This document shows, piece by piece, positions 38,136 through 48,035 of a stretch of 64,000 bases of DNA. Source of the DNA: Leisingera caerulea DSM 24564 (GTDB taxonomy: Bacteria > Pseudomonadota > Alphaproteobacteria > Rhodobacterales > Rhodobacteraceae). The notes below the pieces were generated by a model. That model was not told the DNA's origin. It was given only the letters and a program-made list of their open reading frames with translations, and ran no database searches. The translations under genes and the position numbers were made by a program. Position 1 is the stretch's first letter. Each line of letters begins with the position of its first letter. The stretch covers positions 314,340 through 378,339 of the forward strand of contig NZ_KI421514.1 in the NCBI RefSeq assembly GCF_000473325.1, read 5' to 3'.

Positions 38136-39593
38136 TCAGAATGCCGCTTCGACGTCGCCCATGCGCACGTAGACGGATTTCACCTGGCTGAAGTGCTTGA
38201 TCGCCTCTTTCGAGTTCTCGCGGCCCACGCCGGAGGCCTTCACCCCGCCAAACGGCGCCTCGACCGGCGCGTCGTTGTAGGAGTTGATGAAGCAGCTGCC
38301 CGCCTCCAGCTGGCCGATCACCCGGTGGGCGCGGCTGAAGTCGTTGGTGAAGACGCCGGCAGACAGGCCGAATTCGGTGTCATTGGCGCGGGCGATTACC
38401 TCTTCCTCGGTGTCGAAGTCGAGGACGGACATGACCGGGCCGAAGATTTCCTCGCGGGCGATGGTCATATCGTCGGTCACATCGGCGAACACGGTCGGCT
38501 CGATGAAGAAGCCGTCCTTGTCGGCGCGCTTGCCGCCGCAGACCAGGCGGGCGCCCTCTTCCTTGCCTTTCTCGATGTAGCCCAGCACGATGTTCATCTG
38601 GTTCTCGCTGACCATCGGGCCAAAGCTGGTGGCCTCATCCATCGGGTCGCCGATGATGGCGTTGCCGGTGCGTTCTGCCAGACGGGCCAGGAATTTCTCC
38701 TTGATGCCTTTCTGCACGAACACGCGGGTGCCGTTGGAGCAGACCTGGCCGGAGGAGTAGAAGTTGCCGTTGATGGCACCGCCGACGGCGTTGTCGATGT
38801 CGGCGTCGTCGAAGATGATCAGCGGCGACTTGCCGCCCAGCTCCATCGTGACGTGCTTCATGCCCTCGGCGGCGGCGGCATAAACCTTCTTGCCGGTCGG
38901 GACGGAGCCAGTCAGCGAAACCTTGTCGACGCGCGGGTCGGTGACCAGAGCGCTGCCGACCTCACCCATGCCCTGAACGACGTTGTAGATACCAGCGGGG
39001 GCGCCGGCCTCGATCAGGATTTCCGCGACTTTCAGAGCGCAGAGCGGCGTGGTCTCAGACGGTTTGAACACCATCGAGTTGCCGCAAGCCAGCGCAGGCG
39101 CGCCTTTCCAGCAGGCGATCTGGGTCGGGTAGTTCCAGGCGCCGATGCCCACACACAGGCCCAGCGCCTCGCGCACGGTGTAGACCCAGTCCTCACCCAT
39201 CGGGATATGCTCGCCGGTCAGCGAGGCGGCGAGACCGCCGAAGTATTCCAGCGCATCGGCGCCGGAGGTGGCGTCGGCGACCAAGGTTTCCTGCAGCGGC
39301 TTGCCGGTGTCGTAGGTTTCCAGGACGCTGAGTTCGTGGTTGCGCTCGCGCATGATGTCGGCGGCGCGGCGCAGGATGCGGCCGCGCTCGGTGCCGGTCA
39401 TCTTGGCCCATGCCTTTTGCGCTTCCTTAGCGGTGGAGAGCGCCTGTTCGACGATTGCGGGCGTCGCGGCGTAGACGGTGGCGATCTGTTCGCCGGTGGC
39501 GGCATAGATCACCGGGATCGGGGTGCCTGCGGTGTCTTCGACGTATTCGCCGTTGATGAAATGGCTGGCTTTGGGCTGTGCGGGGTGTGTCAT
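38136..39593 (-). CDS. betB: Betaine-aldehyde dehydrogenase
   Basis: NAD(P)-dependent oxidation of betaine aldehyde to glycine betaine. 485 residues from the ATG at 39593. ALDH motifs are complete: [20 protein letters not shown], the catalytic Glu in [10 protein letters not shown], the catalytic Cys in [16 protein letters not shown], and the C-terminal [15 protein letters not shown]. Gene context between betC and betA makes the BetB assignment firm. The 62 bases before it hold a dispersed repeat (copy B). Confidence 0.96.
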   Translation of the reverse strand: MTHPAQPKASHFINGEYVEDTAGTPIPVIYAATGEQIATVYAATPAIVEQALSTAKEAQKAWAKMTGTERGRILRRAADIMRERNHELSVLETYDTGKPLQETLVADATSGADALEYFGGLAASLTGEHIPMGEDWVYTVREALGLCVGIGAWNYPTQIACWKGAPALACGNSMVFKPSETTPLCALKVAEILIEAGAPAGIYNVVQGMGEVGSALVTDPRVDKVSLTGSVPTGKKVYAAAAEGMKHVTMELGGKSPLIIFDDADIDNAVGGAINGNFYSSGQVCSNGTRVFVQKGIKEKFLARLAERTGNAIIGDPMDEATSFGPMVSENQMNIVLGYIEKGKEEGARLVCGGKRADKDGFFIEPTVFADVTDDMTIAREEIFGPVMSVLDFDTEEEVIARANDTEFGLSAGVFTNDFSRAHRVIGQLEAGSCFINSYNDAPVEAPFGGVKASGVGRENSKEAIKHFSQVKSVYVRMGDVEAAF

Positions 39594-39601
39594 ATTTTCG
39601 T

Positions 39602-39634
39602 GCCTCCAGCGGGGATATTTGGGGCCAGAAGAAC
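39602..39634. repeat. Dispersed intergenic repeat (copy B)
   Basis: Between betC and betB: GCCTCCAGCGGGGATATTT followed by GGGGCCAGAAGAAC. It matches copies at 25327-25358 (inverted) and 59365-59398 at most positions. Here no strong hairpin adjoins it. Confidence 0.6.
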
Positions 39635-39655
39635 TGGCGGGATGCTGTTTTCGGG

Positions 39656-41164
39656 TTACTCGCCCCGGGGAAAACGTTTGCTTTCCTCGAGGGTGTCGAG
39701 ATTCATGTGGTTGCGCATGTAGCGCTCCGAGGCTTTTTGCAGCGGCTGGTAATCCCATGGGTAATAGCCGCCTTGGCGCAGGGCCTCGTAGACAACCCAG
39801 CGGCGGGCCTGGCTGGCGCGCACCTCTGCGTCGAAGGTTTCCAGGTTCCAGCGGGCTTCGGACTTGGCGCGCAGGGTTTGCAGGGTGCCTGCATGGGCCG
39901 GGTCGTCCGCAAGGTTTGTCAGCTCGTGCGGGTCGGCCTCCAGATCGAACAGCTGGTCGGGGTCCAGGGCGCAGCGGTTGTATTTCCACTTGCCATAGCG
40001 GAGCGACACCAGCGGCGCATAAGACGCCTCCGCCGCGTATTCCACGGCGACCGGTTCGCTGCGTTCAGTCCCGTTGGCCAGCGGCACCAGGTTCTGGCCG
40101 TCAGTCCAGGGTTCGATTTCTGCCATGTCGACACCGGCCAGCGCGCCCAGCGTCGGGGTCACGTCCAGCGTGGAGACCGGGGTTTCAATGAGGCCCGCGG
40201 GCAGATCAGGCGCCGAGATCATCAGCGGCACGCGGGAGGAACCCTCGTAGAAGCTCATCTTGAACCAGAGGCCGCGCTCGCCCAGCATGTCGCCGTGGTC
40301 GGAGACAAACAGGATGATCGCCTCCTGCCTTGTGGTTTCCAGCACGTTCAGGATCTCGCCGATCTTGTCATCCAAGTATGAGATATTGGCGAAGTACGCG
40401 CGGCGGGAGCGTTTGATGTTCTCTTCAGTAATGTCGAAGCTGCGCCAGTCGTTGGCGTCAAAGATCCGCTGGGCGTGGGGATCGTGGTCCTCGTAGTCCA
40501 TCGCCGGGACTTCAGGCAGCAGATGCTCGCAGTCCTCGTACAGGTCCCAGTACTTGCGGCGCGCCACGTAGGGGTCGTGCGGGTGGGTGAAGGAGACGGT
40601 CACGCACCAGGGGCGGTCGTCCAACCCGCGCGACAGCTCATAGAGCTTGGCGGTGGCGTTATAGGCAACCTCGTCATCGTATTCCATCTGGTTGGAGGTT
40701 TCCGCCACCCCTGCCCCGGTGACCGACCCCATGTTGTGATACCACCAGTCGATCCGCTCACCGGGCTTGCGGTAATCCGGTGTCCAGCCGAAATCGGCCG
40801 GGTAGATGTCGGTGGTCAGGCGGTCCTCAAACCCGTGCAGCTGGTCGGGGCCGACAAAGTGCATCTTACCGCTGAGGCAGGTGTAATAGCCCGCGCGGCG
40901 CAGGTGGTGGGCGTAGGTGGGGATGTCGCTGCGGAACTCAGCCGCGTTGTCATAGACGCCGGTGCGCGAGGGCAGCTGGCCGGACATGAAGGAGGCGCGG
41001 CCCGGCGCGCAGAGCGGCGACGCGGTATAGGCGTTTGCAAAGCGGGTGGAGCGTTCCGCCAGCTTTTTCAGGTTCGGAGCATGCAGCCATTCGGCGGGGC
41101 CGTCCGGGAAAAGCGTCCCATTCAACTGGTCTACCATCAGGATCAGGATATTCGGGGCACTCAT
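39656..41164 (-). CDS. betC: Choline-sulfatase
   Basis: Hydrolyses choline-O-sulfate to choline and sulfate, feeding BetA/BetB. 502 residues of the alkaline-phosphatase-fold sulfatase family: metal-binding MVDQLNG near the start, formylglycine motif CAPGR with Cys52, GKMHFVG, and [11 protein letters not shown]. The C-terminal [19 protein letters not shown] is characteristic of choline-sulfatases. Activity needs conversion of Cys52 to formylglycine by an enzyme not in the window. There is no signal peptide, so it is cytoplasmic, as in known BetC. Confidence 0.95.
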   Translation of the reverse strand: MSAPNILILMVDQLNGTLFPDGPAEWLHAPNLKKLAERSTRFANAYTASPLCAPGRASFMSGQLPSRTGVYDNAAEFRSDIPTYAHHLRRAGYYTCLSGKMHFVGPDQLHGFEDRLTTDIYPADFGWTPDYRKPGERIDWWYHNMGSVTGAGVAETSNQMEYDDEVAYNATAKLYELSRGLDDRPWCVTVSFTHPHDPYVARRKYWDLYEDCEHLLPEVPAMDYEDHDPHAQRIFDANDWRSFDITEENIKRSRRAYFANISYLDDKIGEILNVLETTRQEAIILFVSDHGDMLGERGLWFKMSFYEGSSRVPLMISAPDLPAGLIETPVSTLDVTPTLGALAGVDMAEIEPWTDGQNLVPLANGTERSEPVAVEYAAEASYAPLVSLRYGKWKYNRCALDPDQLFDLEADPHELTNLADDPAHAGTLQTLRAKSEARWNLETFDAEVRASQARRWVVYEALRQGGYYPWDYQPLQKASERYMRNHMNLDTLEESKRFPRGE

Positions 41165-41290
41165 CGCGGACCTCCCAAGTATTGGCGATGTTTCTTCGAA
41201 AGGCGCCTGGCAGGCCCGAAGGCGCTGCCAGGCAGTTGGTGGCTGGTCCCGTCATTCGGGGAAACTTGGGGGCCAGCCGGGAGACCGCCC

Positions 41291-42499
41291 TTAGTGGGCC
41301 GTCTTGATCTTTTCGAAGTCGAGAATGTTCTCCTCGGGCGAGGCGTCGATGCTCATCACTTCGCTGCGCTTGGCGATCATGATGTAGGCCAGGCAGGCCA
41401 CATAGATGCCGATCACGATGGTGCCGATCCACTGGATCTGCAGCCACTGGCTTTGGAAGGCCAGAGTGAGGCCGAAGAGCACAACCGCGTTGCCCAGCAC
41501 GTAAGGGATGGTGCCGAACCGCTTGGCCGTCAGGTTCAGGTTGTCGGTGTAAAGGCGGATCAGCGAGTCAAAGGAGTTGACCACGAAGATGATGCCCACC
41601 GCGACCATGGAGACGTTGATCAGCAGCGTCGTTTCGATGCTGTTCAGGTGGTAGTAGTACAGCACCGAGAACCACACCCCCAGCGGGATCGACGGGAAGA
41701 TCAGCAGCGCTGCCAGAACCTGCCAGGTGCGCAGGCCGCCGACAAAGCGGGACGTGAACTGGCCGATCATGATCGACCATGCAAACCACCAGAACAGGTA
41801 GAACTCATGATAGTCGGTCAGCGGCAGGATGAATTTGTGGATGTTGGAGAAATAGCCGCCGATGTTGGAGGCGGTATCACCAAAGGCGCCCAGGCCCATG
41901 CCGGCATAGGCCCACATGCCCAGGATCAGCGCCATGAACAGAACGGTGGAGCCCACCGACAGGATGCGGACGTATTTGATGTCGGTGGAGGAGAAGGCGG
42001 CAAACAGGATCACCAGGAAGGTAATGACATAGAAGGCCGGGATCACGGTTTCACCGTCGCCCATGAAGGTGGCGTAATACGGCAGGTAGATCAGGAACAG
42101 CGCGCCGGTGAAGGCGCAGGTGCCGATGATCACGATGTTGTTGATCCATTTCACCAGCGGGATCTCGAAGAACTTCACCCGCGGCTCGATCACGCAGAAA
42201 TAGAAGGTGGTCAGGAAGTAGAAGCCCCAGATCAGGAAGCCCCAGAAGCCGAACTCCAGCGCCAGCGGGTTGGTGAAGGCGTAGGCGGGCTCTGCCGCGG
42301 TATCCGCATAAAGCGGGAAGTCCCAGGCCAGCGGGAACATGATCAGGCCCACATCCAGACCGGAGGTGAACAGGATTGCGATGAAGGTGAAAAGGTGAAC
42401 GGGGGTCACGCCGACGTTGCGGACGTTCCACCACTTGATCACGCAGAACGCCACCAGCGCAAAGGCCAGCAGAATCCCGAATGAGATGATTGAAGTCAT
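41291..42499 (-). CDS. Short BCCT-family transporter (probable choline or choline-sulfate uptake)
   Basis: 402 residues with about ten to eleven helices, much shorter than the usual 500-670 residues of BCCT proteins. FYLFWWFAWSIMIGQFTSRF followed by VGGLRT aligns with the BCCT signature (W-x-W-x-x-W and the F-x-x-R-x-S-x-G-R-T end). The helix-3 Gly-rich motif is altered (GLDVGLIMFPLAWDFP). No C-terminal osmosensing extension is present. Position directly before betC and divergent from betI argues for uptake of choline or choline-O-sulfate. The start at 42499 was chosen because the longer frame runs through the operator region. Confidence 0.82.
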   Translation of the reverse strand: MTSIISFGILLAFALVAFCVIKWWNVRNVGVTPVHLFTFIAILFTSGLDVGLIMFPLAWDFPLYADTAAEPAYAFTNPLALEFGFWGFLIWGFYFLTTFYFCVIEPRVKFFEIPLVKWINNIVIIGTCAFTGALFLIYLPYYATFMGDGETVIPAFYVITFLVILFAAFSSTDIKYVRILSVGSTVLFMALILGMWAYAGMGLGAFGDTASNIGGYFSNIHKFILPLTDYHEFYLFWWFAWSIMIGQFTSRFVGGLRTWQVLAALLIFPSIPLGVWFSVLYYYHLNSIETTLLINVSMVAVGIIFVVNSFDSLIRLYTDNLNLTAKRFGTIPYVLGNAVVLFGLTLAFQSQWLQIQWIGTIVIGIYVACLAYIMIAKRSEVMSIDASPEENILDFEKIKTAH

Positions 42500-42583
42500 T
42501 TGTCCCTCCCATTTCCGGGCGGTATCCGCCCTTAGACATGGATTGGGTACATAACACAGCCGGCTGATCGGCCAAATGGTTTT

Positions 42584-42599
42584 TTGAATGACCATTCAA
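42584..42599. promoter_or_regulatory. Probable BetI operator between betI and the BCCT gene
   Basis: TTGAATGACCATTCAA, 7-bp arms around AC, midway between the divergent starts at 42499 and 42659. BetI of other bacteria is a choline-responsive TetR repressor that binds a dyad in exactly this position (established); the specific site here is inferred. A sister site lies at 4547-4562. Confidence 0.75.
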
Positions 42600-42658
42600 G
42601 ATTTCAATTCACGCGAACAACAGTTGAAACGGCGCCCCAATTGCCGCACAACTTTGTC

Positions 42659-43234
42659 ATGAGCAGGAAACGCATCCGGGACATCCGCAACGAAGAGCTG
42701 ATCGAAGCGACCATCGTCGCCGTGCACAAGCGCGGTTACGGCGTTGTTACCATGGCGGAAATCGCCAGGGAGGCCGGGGCTTCGGCGGCGTCGATCAACT
42801 ACTATTTCGGCTCCAAGGAAGGGCTGATGGAAGCCACGATGCTGCATCTTTTAGGCAAGCTGCGACGGGCGATGAGCGAAGGTTACGCCACTGCGCGCAC
42901 CCCGCGCGAGCGGCTGTATGCGGTGATGGATGCGAACTTTGCCGACGATCTGTTCACCGTTCCGCAGTGCAGCATCTGGATGCAGTTCTGGGCAAATGCC
43001 CCCTATTCGCCGCGCCTCAGCCGCCTGCACCGAATCAACCGTTCCCGGGTGCGCAGCCATTTCCTGGCCGAGCTGCGGGCGCTGCTGCCGGCGGGACAGC
43101 TGGAGACCGCGCGCCAGGCGCTGCAGTGCTATATGGACGGTGTCTGGCTTCAGGCGGCGCAATCCGAGGAAGCGCTGAACCCGGAGGATGCGCGCGCGGC
43201 GGCGCACCGGGTGGTGGATCTGGTGATCCCCTGA
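42659..43234 (+). CDS. betI: Choline-responsive transcriptional repressor BetI
   Basis: 191 residues (E. coli BetI 195). The TetR-type HTH lies at about 12-60, with ELIEATIVAVHKRGYGVVTM, AEIAREAGASAASINYYFGS and KEGLMEATM. The ligand-binding half contains PQCSIWMQFWANAPYSPRLSR, close to the BetI pattern for choline binding by aromatic residues. The ATG at 42659 fits family length; an upstream ATG at 42584 lies inside the operator and is rejected. Divergent from the BCCT-betC-betB-betA series. Confidence 0.92.
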   Translation: MSRKRIRDIRNEELIEATIVAVHKRGYGVVTMAEIAREAGASAASINYYFGSKEGLMEATMLHLLGKLRRAMSEGYATARTPRERLYAVMDANFADDLFTVPQCSIWMQFWANAPYSPRLSRLHRINRSRVRSHFLAELRALLPAGQLETARQALQCYMDGVWLQAAQSEEALNPEDARAAAHRVVDLVIP

Positions 43235-43252
43235 ACGGCTGCGGCCCCGCCC

Positions 43253-44254
43253 CTAGCCCTCCGGCTGGCGCCGGTAGACCAGGCGGTTGCCGCGCGGCAG
43301 GTAGATCAGGGTCAGCTCATCAGGGCTCAGGGAATGGATCCGGTAGCACAGGCTGGTGCCGCGCTCGCTGTCGCGGGCGATCAGGAAATCGCCGGCATCG
43401 TCCGCACCGCGGCAGCTGTCCTGCACCGAGACGAATTCCGGCGGCATCGCGCTGCCCATGTAGCTGACCTGGCGGACCGCGCCGGCAATCGTGAAACTGT
43501 CGCCGGGGTCTGCTGCTGACACCCATTTGCCCTGCATCTGCTGCAAAATCCGGTCATGACGTTTGGGCTGGCGCAATGCAGCGCTGTGCAGGTCCAGCTC
43601 TCCGTGGGAGCCGAAGAAACTGGTCAACTCTCCCTCAACCGCCAGCAGCGCCCCCTGCTGCAGCCCCATCAGCATGGCAAATACCGGCGCGGCGGCCGTT
43701 TCGCCGCTGGCGGCCCTGATCTCCATACCGCCTCCGACAAAGCGGCAAGCCACTGTTGCGCCTGGCTGGCGCTGGCGGCAGCCCTGGAAAACCACATCCG
43801 CCGCATAGGGCGTTGCCGCGGCGGCGGCCGAGTGCTCCGCCGCCGCGGCCGCCTGAGAGCGGGAGCTGAGCAGGATCTCCTGCCCGTCCGCAGCGGTACG
43901 GACCCTGGCAAATGCCTGCTCGCGATAACCGCGGGCTGCACAATCGCCGCCCCCGGCGCGGAACGGCCCCGCTTTGGTGCAGAAGCGGATGCTGTCGTCG
44001 CGGAACTGGTATCCCGGGCTTTCGGCGCGGAAGTAGAAGAACCGGCCCTGGTGCCCCTCCGGCAAAGGAGTGATGCAGTCGCCGGGCGCCAGAGCCTGCC
44101 AGCCCTCGGTGACCCAGCTGCCCTCGGTACGGACACTCACGGCAAGCTGATGCAGGGCACCGGTATCATTGCAGATACTGGTCCCGGCATTGGCGGCCGC
44201 CGGATCTGTAAGGGCCGCCAGCAGCAGCGCGGGCAGCCAAAGGAAGAACGCCAT
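43253..44254 (-). CDS. DUF1036-containing secreted protein (paralogue 1)
   Basis: 333 residues. Signal peptide (MAFFLWLPALLLAALTDPAAA) followed by a DUF1036 domain: SICNDTGALHQLAVSV, WVTEGWQALAPGDC, and FCTKAGPF with DCAARGY. The second half is a beta-rich domain ending LTLIYLPRGNRLVYRR. The whole architecture repeats in the protein at 48943-49944, also 333 residues, ending LTLMFLPRGNLLQYRK. Probably periplasmic; function unknown. Convergent with betI. Confidence 0.85.
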   Translation of the reverse strand: MAFFLWLPALLLAALTDPAAANAGTSICNDTGALHQLAVSVRTEGSWVTEGWQALAPGDCITPLPEGHQGRFFYFRAESPGYQFRDDSIRFCTKAGPFRAGGGDCAARGYREQAFARVRTAADGQEILLSSRSQAAAAAEHSAAAAATPYAADVVFQGCRQRQPGATVACRFVGGGMEIRAASGETAAAPVFAMLMGLQQGALLAVEGELTSFFGSHGELDLHSAALRQPKRHDRILQQMQGKWVSAADPGDSFTIAGAVRQVSYMGSAMPPEFVSVQDSCRGADDAGDFLIARDSERGTSLCYRIHSLSPDELTLIYLPRGNRLVYRRQPEG

Positions 44255-44320
44255 TCACAGCCCCCGCTGACATCTGTAAGGGCGCGAGATTACCCCGGGC
44301 ATGTAACATCTATAAGACGA

Positions 44321-45241
44321 TCAAAGCCCAGCCGGGTTACCCGAAGGTGTAGCTGCTTTCTTTTTGATCCTGGCTTCACGCCAGGAGATGAAACTGACTG
44401 CCGCCAGGATCAGCCCGCCGCCGGAGACCACCCAGATGTCCACCGGCTCGGCGAACACCAGGGCGCCCAGCAGGGTGGCCCAGACCAGCTGCAAAAAGGT
44501 GACTGGCTGGGTCACCGTCACCGGAGCGGCGGCAAAGGCCAGGGTCATGGTGTAGTGGCCCGCAGTGGCAAAGCAGGCGACGCCGAACAGGATTGCGACC
44601 TCTGCCAGGGTGGGTGTCACCCAAACGGCCAAGGCAAAGGGGGCAAGCCCCAGGGTGACAAAGACCGAGAGCATCGCCACCACCACCGCCGGGCTGTTGC
44701 TGCCGACGGTGAATTTGGCAATCAGGTAGGAGGCGCCAAAGGACACCGCGGTGAACAGCATGGCAATGTGGCCGGGCGACACCTCGCGGAAGCCCGGGCG
44801 CAGGATGATCAGCGCGCCGATCAGCGCCACGGCAATGGCTGAGATGCGGCGGAACGCCAGCTTCTCGCCCAGAAACAGCGCCGCGCCCAGGGTGACGTAA
44901 ACCGGCGACAGGTAGTTCATCGCCGTGACTTCGGCCAGCGGGATCTGGGTCATCGCGTAAAACCACAGCATCACCCCGGCGGAGTGCACCACGCCGCGGC
45001 CCGCATAAAGCCCCCACAGCCGCGGGGTCAGGCGCGCCTTGCGCAGGGCGCCGATCATCGGCAGCAGAAAAACCAGCCCCAGGAGATAACGCAGAAAGGC
45101 GCTTTCGGCGGGCGGGATGCGGGTGCCCAGGTATTTGACCAGCGCTGTCACCGCGACAAAGCACAGGCCCGTCACCACCATCCAGAACACGCCTTTGAGC
45201 GGGTTTTGGAGGGCTGGGGCGGTGTCTGCGGTCTGGCTCAT
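44321..45241 (-). CDS. EamA/DMT-family permease
   Basis: 306 residues with ten predicted helices in two five-helix repeats. ESAFLRYLLGLVFLLPMIG and EVTAMNYLSPVYVTLGAALF, followed by LGEK, are the typical EamA motif of repeat one, and QPVTFLQLVWATLLGALVF that of repeat two. It exports or imports an unknown small metabolite. The ATG at 45241 gives the usual short cytoplasmic N-terminus. Stands alone. Confidence 0.88.
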   Translation of the reverse strand: MSQTADTAPALQNPLKGVFWMVVTGLCFVAVTALVKYLGTRIPPAESAFLRYLLGLVFLLPMIGALRKARLTPRLWGLYAGRGVVHSAGVMLWFYAMTQIPLAEVTAMNYLSPVYVTLGAALFLGEKLAFRRISAIAVALIGALIILRPGFREVSPGHIAMLFTAVSFGASYLIAKFTVGSNSPAVVVAMLSVFVTLGLAPFALAVWVTPTLAEVAILFGVACFATAGHYTMTLAFAAAPVTVTQPVTFLQLVWATLLGALVFAEPVDIWVVSGGGLILAAVSFISWREARIKKKAATPSGNPAGL

Positions 45242-45335
45242 GAGGTGACAGAACACCCGTTCGGGCGGCGGCACAAGGCTTCACATGTGAATTATCTCTG
45301 GGCAGGCCGCTTTCCGCCCCGGAAACGCTGCGGCG

Positions 45336-46268
45336 TCACGGCAGCGGGATGAACTCCTGATCGTCGCCGGGCGGCAGCTGAAAACGCCCGTGCTGCCAGT
45401 CGCCGGCAGCCCAGGAGTCCTTGGCGGCCTCGATCCGGTCGCGGGAGGAGGCGACGAAGTTCCACCAGATATAGCGCGGCCCGTTCAGCGTCTCGCCGCC
45501 CAGCGCCATCAGCCGGGCGCCCTCGGGGCCTGCGGTCACGGTGATTTCATCGCCCGGGCGGAACACCATCATGCGGCCGGCCTCGAAGGTTTCGCCTGCG
45601 ATTTCGACAGAGCCCTGGGTGACATAGATGCCCCGGTCCTCGTGATCCGTGGGCAAGGGCAGCTTGGACCCGGCCTGCAGAACCACATCTGCATAGAAGG
45701 TGTCGGAATAGAGCGTAGCTGGCGCTTTCTCCCCCCAAGCCGTGCCAAGGATCAGCCGGGCGGCCTTACCCTCGCCCTCCAGCAGCGGCAGCGCCTCCTT
45801 GCCGTGGTGTTCAAAGGTTGCGGGCGCATCCTCGTGGCTTTCCGGCAGTGCGATCCAGGTCTGGATGCCGAACAGGCTGCTGGCGCCCTGGCGGGTGGCG
45901 GCGGAGGTGCGCTCGGAATGGGTGACGCCCTCGCCCGCCACCATCCAGTTCACCTCGCCCGGATAGATCATCTGGTGGGTGCCTAGGGAATCGCGGTGCT
46001 CGAACTCGCCTTCGTACAGATAGGTGACGGTGCCGAGGCCGATATGCGGGTGCGGGCGGACGTCGATGCCCTGCCCGGTCAGGAACTCGGCAGGCCCCGC
46101 CTGGTCGAAGAAGATAAAGGGCCCGACCATCTGGCGGCGCGGCGCGGGCAGCGCGCGGCGGACCTCGAAGCCGCCGATGTCGCGGGCGCGCGGGATGATC
46201 ACCGTTTCGATCGCGTCGAGATCGCCCGCATCGGGGCATTGCGGTTCCAGTGCCGGGTTCCAGCTCAT
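45336..46268 (-). CDS. Pirin family protein
   Basis: 310 residues, two cupin domains. The N-terminal pirin signature contains FIFFDQAGP, DVRPHPHIGLGTVTYLYEGE and FEHRDSLG, giving the metal-binding His pair and His-Glu. The second cupin begins near residue 185 and has LPLPTDHEDRGIYVTQGSVE. Bacterial pirins act as quercetinase-like dioxygenases or redox-dependent regulators; which applies here cannot be seen. Ends PPGDDQEFIPLP, typical of the family. Confidence 0.92.
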   Translation of the reverse strand: MSWNPALEPQCPDAGDLDAIETVIIPRARDIGGFEVRRALPAPRRQMVGPFIFFDQAGPAEFLTGQGIDVRPHPHIGLGTVTYLYEGEFEHRDSLGTHQMIYPGEVNWMVAGEGVTHSERTSAATRQGASSLFGIQTWIALPESHEDAPATFEHHGKEALPLLEGEGKAARLILGTAWGEKAPATLYSDTFYADVVLQAGSKLPLPTDHEDRGIYVTQGSVEIAGETFEAGRMMVFRPGDEITVTAGPEGARLMALGGETLNGPRYIWWNFVASSRDRIEAAKDSWAAGDWQHGRFQLPPGDDQEFIPLP

Positions 46269-46352
46269 CCTTCCCTCCTGTCGGTGGCTACAGGGACAAG
46301 GTAGCGCATTTCAGTGCAGGCGTTAGGGCGGGACGCGCACAGGCGCTGTTCG

Positions 46353-46955
46353 TCACATCAAGAGAAGCTTGGCGGCAATTGCCCACATGGTCAGGCCGAC
46401 TACGGCGTCCAGCACCTGCCAGGCGCGCGGGCGGGCAAAGACCGGGGCCAGCAGGCTGGCGCCATAGCCCAGCGTGAAGAAGAAGGTGAAGCTGGCGATG
46501 GTGGCGCCGGCAGCAAAGACCAGCGGCTGCGGGTACTGGGCGGAGATTGAGCCGAGGAGCACCACGGTGTCCAAGTAGACATGCGGGTTCAGCCAGGTGA
46601 GCGCCAGCACGGTGGCGAGCACCGGCAGCAGCGCGGCGCCTGCGCCCTCCTGCGCCGCTTCCAGTTTTTCCCCGCCCTGCCAGGCGGCGCGCAGGGCGCG
46701 GGCGCCGTACCAGATCAGAAAGGCGGCGCCGCCCAGCCGCATCGCCTGTTCGAACCACGGCACCGCCAGTGCCAGGGAGCCGAAACCGAAGACGCCGGCG
46801 GTGATCAGCACCGCATCCGAGCCCGCGCAGGTGAGGCAGATCCAGAACACATGCTGACGCCGCAGCCCCTGGCGCAGGACAAAGGCGTTCTGGGCGCCAA
46901 TCGCCATGATCAGGCTGAGGCCCAGGGCAAATCCGGCAATCAGGCTGGGGGGCAT
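46353..46955 (-). CDS. lysE: LysE/ArgO-type amino-acid exporter
   Basis: 200 residues with six helices. The LysE-family start GFALGLSLIMAIGAQNAFVLRQGL is split around the conserved GAQNAFVL core, and TWLNPHVYLDTVVLLG is the second family motif. It exports basic amino acids (lysine/arginine). It is divergent from an ArgP/LysG-type LysR regulator 90 bases away, the classical arrangement, in which excess lysine or arginine activates export. Confidence 0.92.
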   Translation of the reverse strand: MPPSLIAGFALGLSLIMAIGAQNAFVLRQGLRRQHVFWICLTCAGSDAVLITAGVFGFGSLALAVPWFEQAMRLGGAAFLIWYGARALRAAWQGGEKLEAAQEGAGAALLPVLATVLALTWLNPHVYLDTVVLLGSISAQYPQPLVFAAGATIASFTFFFTLGYGASLLAPVFARPRAWQVLDAVVGLTMWAIAAKLLLM

Positions 46956-47045
46956 GGATGTCTCCTCGTATTCGTACGAAGTTTGACTAACCCCCGCCCT
47001 GCCATTAATCCAGTTAAAGAGACTTAGGCTAGATTAGAGCTTCTA

Positions 47046-47930
47046 ATGAATATGGATCCCAGCCAGCTGGCCGCGCTGAGCGCGGTGCTGCGCCTTGGCA
47101 GCTTTGAAGCGGCGGCGCATGCGCTGGCGGTGACGCCCTCGGCCATATCCCAGCGGATCAAGGCGCTGGAGGACCGGACCGGCACCGCGCTGGTGCTGCG
47201 CGGCGCGCCCTGCACCGGCACCGCGGCGGGGCTCAGGATTGCCAAACACGCGGAGGACATCGGCCTCTTGGAAGCGCAGCTGGCGCGCGAGCTGGCGCTG
47301 GAGGCGGGTCACGGCCCGGTGCGGCTGCGGATTGCGGTCAATGCCGACAGCCTGGCCAGCTGGTTCATAGGGGCGATGGCGGCGGTGGAGGGGGTGCTGT
47401 TCGATCTGCTGGTGGATGACCAGGACCACAGCGCGGAGTGGCTGAAACGCGGCGAGGTTTCTGCCGCGGTGACTGCCAGTTCCAAGCCGGTGACCGGGTT
47501 CGAGGCCTATCCGCTGGGCACGCTGGATTACGCGGCGACCGCCAGCCCGGCGTTCATGGCGCGCTGGTTTGCGGACGGGGTGACGCCCGAGGCCGCTGCA
47601 AAAGCGCCCTGTATGATCTTCAACGCAAAGGACAATCTGCAGCGCCTGTGGCTGGAGCGGAATGTGGCGCCAGGTCTGGCGCCACCGGCGCATTTCCTGC
47701 CCTCGACCCAGGCGTTCATTGACGCCGCCGCCGCCGGATTGGGCTGGGGCATGAACCCGCTGGCGATGGTGGCGCAGGATATCCGAACCGGGCGGCTGGT
47801 GCCGCTGATCCCGGACAGCACGCTGCCGGTGCCGCTGACCTGGCAGGTGGCGCGGGTGATGGCGCCTGCCCTTGCCGAAGTCACCCGCGCCGTGCAGAAA
47901 TCGGCTAGGCAGTACCTGACGCAAGACTGA
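47046..47930 (+). CDS. argP: LysR-family regulator ArgP/LysG type
   Basis: 294 residues. Winged HTH at about 5-62 (QLAALSAVLRLGSFEAAAHA, TPSAISQRIKALEDRTG), then TALVLRGAPCTGTAAGLRIA, typical of ArgP/LysG rather than other LysR proteins. The effector domain has LRIAVNADSLASWF, the ArgP signature. It would activate the divergent lysE gene in response to basic amino acids. ATG at 47046 or 47052 are both possible starts. The A+T-rich 90-base gap carries the shared promoters. Confidence 0.9.
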   Translation: MNMDPSQLAALSAVLRLGSFEAAAHALAVTPSAISQRIKALEDRTGTALVLRGAPCTGTAAGLRIAKHAEDIGLLEAQLARELALEAGHGPVRLRIAVNADSLASWFIGAMAAVEGVLFDLLVDDQDHSAEWLKRGEVSAAVTASSKPVTGFEAYPLGTLDYAATASPAFMARWFADGVTPEAAAKAPCMIFNAKDNLQRLWLERNVAPGLAPPAHFLPSTQAFIDAAAAGLGWGMNPLAMVAQDIRTGRLVPLIPDSTLPVPLTWQVARVMAPALAEVTRAVQKSARQYLTQD

Positions 47931-47954
47931 CCCGCCGCGCCGGAAAGGGCCGCA

Positions 47955-48035
47955 ATGATTATTGAAGGCAAACCGCCGCCTGTGCTGCAGCCGCGGGCTG
48001 TCCGTGCCAAGGCGGCTGCGGGAACGGGCGGGTGA
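47955..48035 (+). CDS. Possible 26-residue leader peptide
   Basis: ATG at 47955, preceded by GGAAAGGG, reads 26 codons (MIIEGKPPPVLQPRAVRAKA, then an Ala/Gly tail) and stops in GTGA, overlapping the GTG start of the next gene by three bases plus one. It may serve translational coupling for a gene that otherwise has a weak GTG start. Evidence is only positional. Confidence 0.25.
   Translation: MIIEGKPPPVLQPRAVRAKAAAGTGG

Noticed and set aside
41034-41041. Exact TTTGCAAA inside betC (also 33648-33655 inside the ScfR-family gene)
   Set aside because: Single elements within coding sequence, explained by ordinary codons and not paired, so not counted as regulator sites.
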